A stretch of 11,495 bases of DNA. Source: GCA-016432345 sp964544105. Lineage in GTDB: Bacteria > Patescibacteriota > Microgenomatia > Levybacterales > UBA12049. Below the pieces are notes generated by a model. It was given only the letters and a program-made list of their open reading frames with translations. It made no database searches and was not told where the DNA came from. Below, in pieces: positions 1 through 5,424 of the stretch. Position 1 is the stretch's first letter. Every line of letters begins with the position of its first letter. The DNA lies in the NCBI GenBank assembly GCA_964544105.1, contig CAZIZQ010000028.1, forward strand, positions 1 to 11,495, given 5' to 3'. Made by a program: the position numbers and the translations under genes.

Positions 1-2
1 GC

Positions 3-446
3 ACAAAGCATAATTTTGTTCTCAATAATCCAACATACTTTGGCAAAATTTTAGTTGCAGGAAAAAATTTTGGCTGTGGCTCCAGCCGCGAACATGCCGC
101 CTGGGCCATAAAAGATTATGGTTTCAAAGCCGTAGTCTCCAGTTTTTTTGCTGATATTTTTAAAGGTAATGCTCTTAACAACAATTTACTTCCAGTACAA
201 ATAAATGAGGCGTTTTTACAAAAACTCTTCAAAGCTATTGAGGATGACCCAAAAATACAGGTGGTTATTGATCTTGAAAAGCAAACAATTGCTTACAATA
301 CTTACAAACAACATTTTGATCTTAACCCCCACAAAAAAATGTGCCTCATGTATGGTTACAATGATATTGATTATTTGTTGTCACTAAAAAGCAATATTGA
401 ATCGTTCGAAAAATCGCCCAGAAACGACTACTCTTTAGTGCAATAG
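3..446 (+). CDS. leuD: 3-isopropylmalate dehydratase small subunit, 3' part (LeuD)
   Basis: The frame is open from the window edge to TAG at 444-446, giving 147 residues; the N-terminus lies outside the window. LeuD is the small, swivel-domain subunit of isopropylmalate isomerase, which with LeuC converts 2-isopropylmalate to 3-isopropylmalate in leucine synthesis. The family hallmark KNFGCGSSREHA is encoded at about 63-98, followed by WAIKDYGFKAVV and FADIFKGNALNNNLLPV, all typical of bacterial LeuD. The C-terminal part (KKMCLMYGYNDIDYLL) resembles the long bacterial form and not the short archaeal one. About 50-60 residues should be missing upstream. leuB follows after an 84-nt spacer holding a palindromic repeat, so the two probably form a leucine operon with leuC upstream. 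The identification is firm; the full length is unknown. Confidence 0.93.
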   Translation, partial: TKHNFVLNNPTYFGKILVAGKNFGCGSSREHAAWAIKDYGFKAVVSSFFADIFKGNALNNNLLPVQINEAFLQKLFKAIEDDPKIQVVIDLEKQTIAYNTYKQHFDLNPHKKMCLMYGYNDIDYLLSLKSNIESFEKSPRNDYSLVQ

Positions 447-455
447 TGTCAATAG

Positions 456-520
456 TGTCATGCTGAACTTGTTTCAGCATCTCAAACGAGAGTGGATCCC
501 GAAATAAATTCGGGATGACA
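456..520. repeat. Composite palindromic repeat between leuD and leuB
   Basis: The 65-bp element begins with TGTCAT (456-461) and ends with ATGACA (515-520), a 6-bp terminal inverted repeat. It holds two strong hairpins: ATGCTGAA/TTCAGCAT (460-467 with 473-480, loop CTTGT) and ATCCCGAA/TTCGGGAT (496-503 with 509-516, loop ATAAA). From general knowledge, sequences of this look (a 'gctgaacttgtttcagc' hairpin joined to a 'gatcccgaa...ttcgggat' hairpin) are common dispersed repeats in many bacterial genomes; no search was possible here. A 9-bp tandem duplication AATAGTGTC (442-450, 451-459) overlaps the leuD stop and the left end. The likely SD of leuB, AAGGA, starts at the last base of the element. 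Confidence 0.75.
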
Positions 521-530
521 AGGATAAATT

Positions 531-1583
531 ATGAAAAAACAAATTGCAGTCTTACCAGGCGATGGAGTAGGCCCAGAAGTAATTAAAGAAGCACAAAAAG
601 TGCTCGTTGCTGTGAGTAAAAAATATCATCATAATTTTGTGTTCAAAAATGGCCTAATAGGCGCAGCAGCAATAGATAAAACAGGAAGTCCTTTACCAGA
701 CGAAACACTTGATCTTTGTAGATCATCTGATGCTATTTTATTTGGCGCAATTGGTGATCCAAAATACGACAATGACCCTGGCGCTAGGGTTCGACCGGAA
801 CAAGGCCTCTTAAAACTTCGAAAGTCTCTTGGACTCTACGCCAATGTCCGTCCAATCCGAGTGTTTGAAAAATTAAAAACAAAATCTCCTTTGAGGGAGA
901 AAATTTTAGAAAATGTTGATTTTGTAGTTATACGAGAACTAATTGGCGGAATATATTTTGGAGAAAGAGGAAGAACAGATAATGGAACAAAAGCCTTTGA
1001 CACAAGCACATATACGAAAGATGAAATAACACGAGTATCTATATTTGCCTTCGAGCTAGCAAGAAAGCGAAATAAAAAAATAACGGTCGTTGATAAAGCC
1101 AATGTATTAGAAACTTCTAGACTTTGGAGAGAAACAGTAGGGGAGTTGGCAAAAAATTATCCTGATATTCAGGTTGACTATATGTTTGTTGATAACGCTG
1201 CCATGCAAATAATTAAAAAACCAAGTAGTTTCGATGTAATTTTAACCGAAAACATGTTTGGCGATATTTTAACAGACGAGGCATCGGTAATCACTGGTTC
1301 AATTGGCATGCTTCCATCAGCCTCGATAGGTGAAAAAACCTCGCTCTACGAACCAATCCACGGCTCGTACCCAAAAGCCAAAGGCACTAATACCGCAAAC
1401 CCAATCGGCACAATTTTATCCGCCGCCATGATGCTGGAATATAGTTTTGGATTAACAAAAGAGGCAAAAGCTATACAAAACGCAGTTGAAAAAGCAGTTG
1501 AGGCAGGCTTTGGAACAAAAGATATCTCCAAAAATTCTCTCTCCACTTCCGAAATGGGAAACAAAATAGCCTCCATTGTTTAA
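531..1583 (+). CDS. leuB: 3-isopropylmalate dehydrogenase (LeuB)
   Basis: This gene encodes a 350-residue NAD-dependent oxidative decarboxylase that converts 3-isopropylmalate to 2-ketoisocaproate in the cytosol, the last step before transamination to leucine. Family signatures run throughout: PGDGVGPEV (9-17), the substrate arginines in RPEQGLLKLRKSLGLYANVRP (R97, R107), VVIRELIGGIYFGE (R135, Y142), DKANVLETSRLWR (catalytic K189), VDNAAMQ (D221), TENMFGDILTDE (metal-binding D245 and D249), and the NAD site EPIHGSYP followed by TANPIGTILSAAMML. Length matches the family (about 350-365). The ATG at 531 is chosen because AAGGA (520-524) lies 6 nt upstream and the protein starts at the usual place. 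It follows leuD in the expected leucine-operon order. The related isocitrate and tartrate dehydrogenases are unlikely given the LeuB-type motifs. Confidence 0.97.
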   Translation: MKKQIAVLPGDGVGPEVIKEAQKVLVAVSKKYHHNFVFKNGLIGAAAIDKTGSPLPDETLDLCRSSDAILFGAIGDPKYDNDPGARVRPEQGLLKLRKSLGLYANVRPIRVFEKLKTKSPLREKILENVDFVVIRELIGGIYFGERGRTDNGTKAFDTSTYTKDEITRVSIFAFELARKRNKKITVVDKANVLETSRLWRETVGELAKNYPDIQVDYMFVDNAAMQIIKKPSSFDVILTENMFGDILTDEASVITGSIGMLPSASIGEKTSLYEPIHGSYPKAKGTNTANPIGTILSAAMMLEYSFGLTKEAKAIQNAVEKAVEAGFGTKDISKNSLSTSEMGNKIASIV

Positions 1584-1585
1584 TA

Positions 1586-1617
1586 TTGTACCGTTTCGCG
1601 AAGCTATTCCGATCCCG
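1586..1617 (-). repeat. 32-bp dispersed repeat, copy A (downstream of leuB)
   Basis: These 32 bases are the exact reverse complement of 10577-10608, which lies inside the aroK-aroE fusion gene. The unit begins TTGTACCGTTTCGCGAAGC on the + strand and contains the palindrome TTCGCGAA. In this copy its end also forms the hairpin CCGATC-CCG-GATCGG (1609-1623). Read on the minus strand it encodes GIGIASRNGT, the same peptide as in the AroK-AroE linker, although no real gene is apparent here on the minus strand. Flanks of the two copies do not match. Confidence 0.9.
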
Positions 1618-1663
1618 GATCGGTAAAATTTTGAAGACAAACAATAACATTTTGTTCGTAAGA

Positions 1664-1692
1664 TTGTCTTTATTTTCTTCTTTTGCTACAAT
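1664..1692 (+). promoter_or_regulatory. Promoter of tRNA-Val (and HD-domain gene)
   Basis: A -35-like TTGTCT (1664-1669) and -10 TACAAT (1687-1692) are separated by exactly 17 nt. The -10 carries an upstream TGC (extended -10, 1684-1686). Transcription would start near 1699, a few bases before the tRNA 5' end at 1706. The motif TTTTGCTAcaAT is shared with the promoters at 2411-2422 and 4167-4178. Confidence 0.75.
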
Positions 1693-1705
1693 GGACTAAC
1701 TTTTT

Positions 1706-1782
1706 GGGCTCATAGCTCAGTTGGTTAGAGCGTTACATTGACATTGTAAAGGTCAGAGGTTCGACTCCTCTTGGGCCCACCA
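1706..1782 (+). tRNA. tRNA-Val (anticodon GAC)
   Basis: The 77-nt cloverleaf is complete. The acceptor is GGGCTCA (1706-1712) with TGGGCCC (1772-1778), including one G-U pair. The D stem is GCTC/GAGC with loop AGTTGGTTA. The anticodon stem TTACA/TGTAA (1733-1737, 1745-1749) has loop TTGACAT, so the anticodon is GAC (1740-1742), which reads valine GUC/GUU. The T stem is AGAGG/CCTCT with TTCGACT. The discriminator is A1779 and CCA is encoded (1780-1782). A protein gene starts 8 nt downstream, so the primary transcript is probably a tRNA-mRNA dicistron. Confidence 0.97.
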
Positions 1783-1790
1783 GAATAATT

Positions 1791-2381
1791 ATGACACGAG
1801 AAGAAGCGTATACACTCCTTACTAAATACCTTACTAACAAAAACCTTATTAAACATTCTTTAGCGTGCGAGGTGGCCATGCGAGTTCTTGCACCACGATT
1901 TGATGGAGATCCAAATGAATGGGCGATAACAGGACTTTTGCACGACATTGACTATGAAGTTGCCCAGAAAGAAAACCTGCTAGACAAACACGGCATACTT
2001 CTTTTTGAACGAAAAGAAATTGATCTTCCAGAAAACATTGCTTACTCTATTAAAGCGCACAATTACCACGGCACAAATGTTCAACCAAAAAGCAAAATGG
2101 ACTGGGCAATTGTCTGTGTCGACCGACTCACCGGGCTTATTGTTGCTGCAGCACTCGTTTTGCCTGCCTCGCCGAACGCAAGTCAAGGCGGGCCAGACAA
2201 AAAAATAGCAAACCTTACTGCCGAATCGGTACTGAAACGCTTTAAAGAAAAATCTTTTGCCAAAGGAGCAAGTCGGGAATCGATCCAACTTTGCGAAGAA
2301 AAACTAGGTATTCCACTTACGGAATTTATAGACACAACCCTCAAATCTATGCAGTCAATCAGTGACCCACTTGGATTGTAA
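1791..2381 (+). CDS. HD-domain phosphohydrolase family protein
   Basis: This encodes a 196-residue soluble protein with the HD-hydrolase pattern: a first histidine (H22), the HD pair in LLHDIDYE (H51-D52), an AHN..H segment (H90, H93) and a later aspartate in CVDRLTGL (D111), all metal ligands in this superfamily of phosphohydrolases. The substrate cannot be told; small HD proteins of this type act on nucleotides or phosphate esters. The C-terminal part (ESVLKRFKEKSFAKGASRE) looks like the conserved tail of a widespread bacterial HD family, as I recall it. The ATG at 1791 is 8 nt after the tRNA CCA and has no Shine-Dalgarno site, so it may be translated from a nearly leaderless RNA made by tRNA processing. 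Residues about 126-134 (ASPNASQGG) are encoded by a locally GC-rich, hairpin-forming stretch and look like an insertion between ALVLP and PDKKIA. Confidence 0.85.
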   Translation: MTREEAYTLLTKYLTNKNLIKHSLACEVAMRVLAPRFDGDPNEWAITGLLHDIDYEVAQKENLLDKHGILLFERKEIDLPENIAYSIKAHNYHGTNVQPKSKMDWAIVCVDRLTGLIVAAALVLPASPNASQGGPDKKIANLTAESVLKRFKEKSFAKGASRESIQLCEEKLGIPLTEFIDTTLKSMQSISDPLGL

Positions 2382-2391
2382 AAAGACACAG

Positions 2392-2422
2392 TTGACACCC
2401 ACGAAATTCCTTTTGCTATACT
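2392..2422 (+). promoter_or_regulatory. Leaderless-type promoter of the coiled-coil gene
   Basis: A perfect -35 TTGACA (2392-2397) and a -10 TATACT (2417-2422) with upstream TGC (extended -10) are 19 nt apart, slightly long. Transcription would begin near 2427-2429, leaving only about 3-5 nt before the ATG at 2432 and no room for an SD site. The -10 region TTTTGCTATACT matches those at 1681-1692 and 4167-4178. Confidence 0.7.
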
Positions 2423-2431
2423 AATTACTCT

Positions 2432-2761
2432 ATGAAAAAAGCAAAAACAAGTTCTCAAAACGAAAACCTCACAGACATCCTTAAGCTACTCACAAAACGA
2501 ATAGAAGAATCCACTGTTGACATTCATCGTATGAAACTTGATGTAGGAATGATTAGTCTAAAATTCCGTGGTATCGAAACAAATATTGGCATAATCAAAT
2601 CAGATATAGAAAAACTACGAGACGAATTAAGTGAAACAGAAAGCAGGTTAAATAAAAGAATTACCATTGTTGGCGACCTAATTACAGTTGAACTTGGCAA
2701 GAAAATTCAAGCTCATGCAAAAAGACTCTCTCGATTAGAAACAACCGCAAGCGCCAATTGA
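2432..2761 (+). CDS. Small coiled-coil protein of unknown function
   Basis: This encodes a 109-residue protein with no signal peptide or membrane segment. The N-terminal 15 residues are polar (MKKAKTSSQNENL). From about residue 20 to 105 it is rich in heptad-like spacing of Ile/Leu/Val with charged residues (for example GIETNIGIIKSDIEKLRDELSE, split here by position 47-70, and the closing AKRLSRLE), which suggests one or two long helices and oligomerisation. I recognise no family. Support for a real gene comes from its own promoter placed right at the start codon, the protein-like composition, and tight packing: its TGA stop (2759-2761) lies inside the -35 element of the ilvA leader promoter. 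It could be a structural or regulatory partner of an unknown protein; nothing here shows which. Confidence 0.7.
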   Translation: MKKAKTSSQNENLTDILKLLTKRIEESTVDIHRMKLDVGMISLKFRGIETNIGIIKSDIEKLRDELSETESRLNKRITIVGDLITVELGKKIQAHAKRLSRLETTASAN

Positions 2762-2786
2762 CAAGAATAATTTTGTTTGTTATGAT
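2758..2786 (+). promoter_or_regulatory. Consensus promoter of the ilvA leader
   Basis: TTGACA (2758-2763) and TATGAT (2781-2786) are 17 nt apart, close to the sigma-70-type ideal. The start of transcription should be about A2793, one base before the leader-peptide ATG at 2794. The -35 overlaps the stop codon of the preceding gene. Confidence 0.88.
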
Positions 2787-2793
2787 CACCTTA

Positions 2794-2838
2794 ATGAATA
2801 AAAATCAAATCATTGCAATTACAATTACCCTTCTCTAA
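2794..2838 (+). CDS. Regulatory leader peptide of ilvA (MNKNQIIAITITLL)
   Basis: A 14-codon open frame, MNKNQIIAITITLL, lies between a strong promoter and an intrinsic terminator. Four of the 14 codons are Ile (ATC at 2809; ATT at 2812, 2818, 2824), with two Thr and two Leu. Ile is the end product of the pathway that threonine deaminase opens, and Thr is its substrate. The TAA stop (2836-2838) directly abuts the antiterminator strand GGGGTTGT. This matches the logic of the known ilv and thr leader peptides of Proteobacteria. No SD site is present, and the predicted transcript begins about 1 nt upstream, so initiation would be leaderless. The peptide itself need have no function once made. Confidence 0.85.
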   Translation: MNKNQIIAITITLL

Positions 2839-2886
2839 GGGGTTGTTTTTGCATTTTGCACACAACCCCGCAAAGCGGGGTTTTTT
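2839..2886 (+). terminator. Attenuator (antiterminator/terminator) before ilvA
   Basis: Two exclusive pairings can be read. Antiterminator: GGGGTTGT (2839-2846) with ACAACCCC (2862-2869). Terminator: AACCCCGC (2864-2871) with GCGGGGTT (2875-2882), loop AAA, followed by six T (2881-2886). The CCCC strand is common to both. A ribosome stalled on the Ile codons would leave 2839-2846 free and let transcription pass; one reaching the TAA at 2836 would cover it and allow the terminator. The terminator also ends transcripts coming from the gene upstream. Confidence 0.88.
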
Positions 2887-2896
2887 ATTTGTATTT

Positions 2897-4144
2897 ATGA
2901 ATACTGTTACTATTAAAACAATAGTAGAAGCATCCAAACGTCTCAATGGTGTTGCCAAAAACACACCACTGCAGCATGCAAAAAGACTCTCCGAGCTTTT
3001 TAAGGCTAATATCTATGTTAAACGCGAAGATCTCCAGCGGGTGCGATCATATAAAATTCGGGGCTCTTACAATCTGATGAAATCCCTACTGGAAAAAGAA
3101 AAAGTAAATGGTGTTGTCTGCGCCAGCGCAGGTAACCATGCCCAAGGAGTAGCTTACAGCGCTGCAGAGCTAAAAATTCATGCAACAATCTTTATGCCAG
3201 TTAAAACACCGCTGCAGAAAATAAACCGAGTAAAGCAATTTGGAGGTAGCTGGATAGATGTCCGTTTGGTCGGCAATACCTATGACGAAAGTTACAAAGA
3301 AGCAGTAAAGTATTGCAAAAATAAGAAAGCAACCTTGGTCCATCCCTTTGATGATCCTCGTGTTATATCTGGAGCAGGAACCATTGCCAAAGAAATTTAT
3401 GATGAGCTAGGTCAAAATATTGACTATATAATTTGTACAATTGGTGGCGGTGGATTAATTTCCGGAGTGGGAACATATCTTACTCAAAAAATAAAAAAAT
3501 TAAAGGTGATAGGAACAGAGCCAAAAGGAGCACCAAGTATGTACGAGGCATTAAAAAAAGGAAAAGTTATTACACTCGATAGTATCGATACGTTTGTCGA
3601 TGGGGCTGCGGTAAAAACCGTAGGACAAAAAACATTTGATATTGCAAAAACTGTAGTAAGCGAAATTATTTTAGTCCCAGAAGGCAAAGTTTGTACTACC
3701 ATGATTGATCTTTATCAAAACGAGGGGATTGTCGCAGAGCCAGCAGGCGCGCTTTCAATCTCTGCTCTTGATTTTATCGCACAAAAAATAAAAGGAAAAA
3801 CTGTTGTTTGCATTTTAAGCGGCGGCAACAACGACATTTTAAGGTACCCAGAAATTATGGAGAGAAGTTTACTATACCTTGGTAGAAAACATTACTTTCT
3901 TATTGAGTTTGCACAAAAACCTGGACAGCTGCGACAGTTTGTGGACAAGGCGCTTGGTCCAACTGATGATATCGTACGCTTTGAGTACATTAAGAAAAGC
4001 GCCAAAGAGACAGGACCGGCCCTAGTTGGCATCGAGCAGGAAAAAAAGAAAGATTTTGACTTGCTCCTGCATCGAATGGACGAACTTGGTATGACATATA
4101 AGGTGATAACCCCCAATGATCTTCTCTATAACTATCTTATTTAA
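2897..4144 (+). CDS. ilvA: Threonine deaminase, biosynthetic (IlvA)
   Basis: This encodes a 415-residue PLP enzyme that converts threonine to 2-oxobutyrate and ammonia, the committed step of isoleucine synthesis. The PLP lysine is K53 in SYKIRGSYN, followed by SAGNHAQG (77-84) and the glycine-rich phosphate site GGGGL (183-187). The C-terminal part from about 325 (RSLLYLGRKHYFLIEF, then GPTDDIVRFEY, GPALVGIE) is a single ACT-like regulatory domain, as in the 420-residue Bacillus-type IlvA and unlike the 514-residue E. coli enzyme with two. Its presence makes the enzyme biosynthetic, probably feedback-controlled by Ile/Val, and not catabolic TdcB. The ATG at 2897 is preferred over the ATT-like in-frame codons upstream because those fall inside the leader peptide and terminator. 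No clear SD is seen. Expression is predicted to be set by the attenuator just upstream. Confidence 0.95.
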   Translation: MNTVTIKTIVEASKRLNGVAKNTPLQHAKRLSELFKANIYVKREDLQRVRSYKIRGSYNLMKSLLEKEKVNGVVCASAGNHAQGVAYSAAELKIHATIFMPVKTPLQKINRVKQFGGSWIDVRLVGNTYDESYKEAVKYCKNKKATLVHPFDDPRVISGAGTIAKEIYDELGQNIDYIICTIGGGGLISGVGTYLTQKIKKLKVIGTEPKGAPSMYEALKKGKVITLDSIDTFVDGAAVKTVGQKTFDIAKTVVSEIILVPEGKVCTTMIDLYQNEGIVAEPAGALSISALDFIAQKIKGKTVVCILSGGNNDILRYPEIMERSLLYLGRKHYFLIEFAQKPGQLRQFVDKALGPTDDIVRFEYIKKSAKETGPALVGIEQEKKKDFDLLLHRMDELGMTYKVITPNDLLYNYLI

Positions 4145-4166
4145 GCTATATGCAAAAGCAGGACAT

Positions 4167-4178
4167 TTTTGCTATAGT
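4167..4178 (+). promoter_or_regulatory. Extended -10 promoter at the thrS start
   Basis: TTTTGCTATAGT contains the extended -10 TGC plus TATAGT (4173-4178). Seven bases downstream is about A4185/A4186, the A of the thrS ATG (4186), so the mRNA would be leaderless. No convincing -35 is seen 16-19 nt upstream. The same TTTTGCTA core occurs before the tRNA-Val and the coiled-coil gene. Confidence 0.6.
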
Positions 4179-4185
4179 ACAAATT

Positions 4186-5424
4186 ATGGATAATAAAAAA
4201 AATCTAAAAGACCACAAACAAATAGGACAAGAACAAGAATTATTTTTTACTAATGAAATAGCTCCTGGGGCTCCTTTTTGGTTACCTCGCGGTATGATTA
4301 TCTTTAAACAACTTGAGAAATATATTAGAGAGTTAACAGAAAATGCAGGCTATTTAGAAACCTCTACTCCGATTATGGTGAAATCCGCAATTTTCAAGCA
4401 ATCAGGCCACTGGGAAAAATTTGGCGCACATAATATGTATAATTTACAACTATCAGATGAGAATGATGATTATAAACCAGTTAATTATTCCCTCAAACCC
4501 ATGAACTGCCCTGAATCAACTATTATTTATAGATTCAGACCCAGATCATACAGAGAATTACCATTAAGACTGTCAGAAATTGGCAGGCTTCATAGAAGAG
4601 AAAAATCAGGGGAAGTAAACGGACTACTAAGAGTCAGACAGTTAACTATGGATGATGCACATATTTATGTGCAAGAAGATCAAATTTTTGATGAGGTTTC
4701 CAATATTCTAGATATGATGGTACACTTCTACAAAAGCTTTGGGTTTGAGTATGAATTTCGATTTGCAACCAGACCGGAAACCAGAGCGGGAAATGACAAG
4801 ATGTGGGACAAAGCTGAAAATGCATTATACCAAGCTTTAAAAAGAAAAAAAATTAAAGCAGGAGACAAGATGGGGGATGGTGCGTTTTATGGACCAAAAA
4901 TAGACTTGCACATTAAAGATTCCCAAGGAAGAGAATGGCAACTTGCTACTGTTCAGCTAGACTTTCATCAGCCTGAAGCTTTCAAATTGGAATATATAGA
5001 TAAAAACGGTAAACCGCAAAGACCAGTAATGATACATAGGGCTATCTTTGGTTCGTTTGAAAGATTTGTCGGCATTCTAACCGAACATTACCAAGGGAAA
5101 TTCCCTGTGTGGTTATCACCCGTACAACTTACACTTATCCCTATTGCCGACAGACACGCAGAATATGCAAAAACACTCGCAGCGAAACTAAAAGAGGCAG
5201 GTATTAGAGTTGAAGTAGACCATCGCCAAGAAACCCTGCAGGCCAAAATCCGCAACACCACTTTACAAAAAGTACCCTATATGGGTATAATAGGGGATAA
5301 AGAAACGAAAAACCCGGAAGAGTTTCTTTTTTCTGTAAGAACAAGGGGTGGAGAAAACGTAGGATCTCTTTCACTTACAAACTTTTTACAAAGGGTAATA
5401 CAAGAAATTGATACGAAGGTTTAA
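4186..5424 (+). CDS. thrS: Threonyl-tRNA synthetase, short form without TGS and editing domains
   Basis: This encodes a 412-residue class II synthetase charging tRNA-Thr. Typical bacterial ThrRS is about 640 residues: TGS, editing (N2/SAD), catalytic and anticodon-binding domains. Here the protein begins at the catalytic domain (DHKQIGQEQELF, residues 9-20). The zinc ligands are all present: C108 in KPMNCPE, H159 in DDAHIY, H284 in MIHRAIFGSFERF. Motif 2 includes RLHRREKSG. The anticodon-binding domain is about 311-412 (SPVQLTLIPI to the end). An upstream in-frame ATG at 4150 lies inside the promoter, so 4186 is chosen; ilvA ends at 4144, leaving no room for the missing domains. In most ThrRS the motif reads NCPGH; here it reads NCPES. 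It heads the usual thrS-infC-rpmI-rplT operon. Mis-serylated tRNA-Thr would have to be cleared elsewhere or tolerated. Confidence 0.95.
   Translation: MDNKKNLKDHKQIGQEQELFFTNEIAPGAPFWLPRGMIIFKQLEKYIRELTENAGYLETSTPIMVKSAIFKQSGHWEKFGAHNMYNLQLSDENDDYKPVNYSLKPMNCPESTIIYRFRPRSYRELPLRLSEIGRLHRREKSGEVNGLLRVRQLTMDDAHIYVQEDQIFDEVSNILDMMVHFYKSFGFEYEFRFATRPETRAGNDKMWDKAENALYQALKRKKIKAGDKMGDGAFYGPKIDLHIKDSQGREWQLATVQLDFHQPEAFKLEYIDKNGKPQRPVMIHRAIFGSFERFVGILTEHYQGKFPVWLSPVQLTLIPIADRHAEYAKTLAAKLKEAGIRVEVDHRQETLQAKIRNTTLQKVPYMGIIGDKETKNPEEFLFSVRTRGGENVGSLSLTNFLQRVIQEIDTKV

Noticed and set aside
1609..1630. Hairpin CCGATC-CCG-GATCGG as a leuB terminator
   Set aside because: It is followed by TAAAATTTTG, not a clean T tract; it is better explained as part of the repeat and its flank.
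1452..1640. Minus-strand frame carrying GIGIASRNGT
   Set aside because: It overlaps leuB, has no family likeness or ribosome site; the shared peptide reflects the 32-bp repeat.
2787..2896. T-box or metabolite riboswitch before ilvA
   Set aside because: There is no room for an aptamer; the predicted transcript before the terminator is under 100 nt and consists of the leader frame plus the stems.
4150..4185. Upstream in-frame ATG of thrS (12 more residues)
   Set aside because: It falls upstream of the -10 element, the extra residues are unlike ThrRS, and the leaderless start at 4186 fits better.
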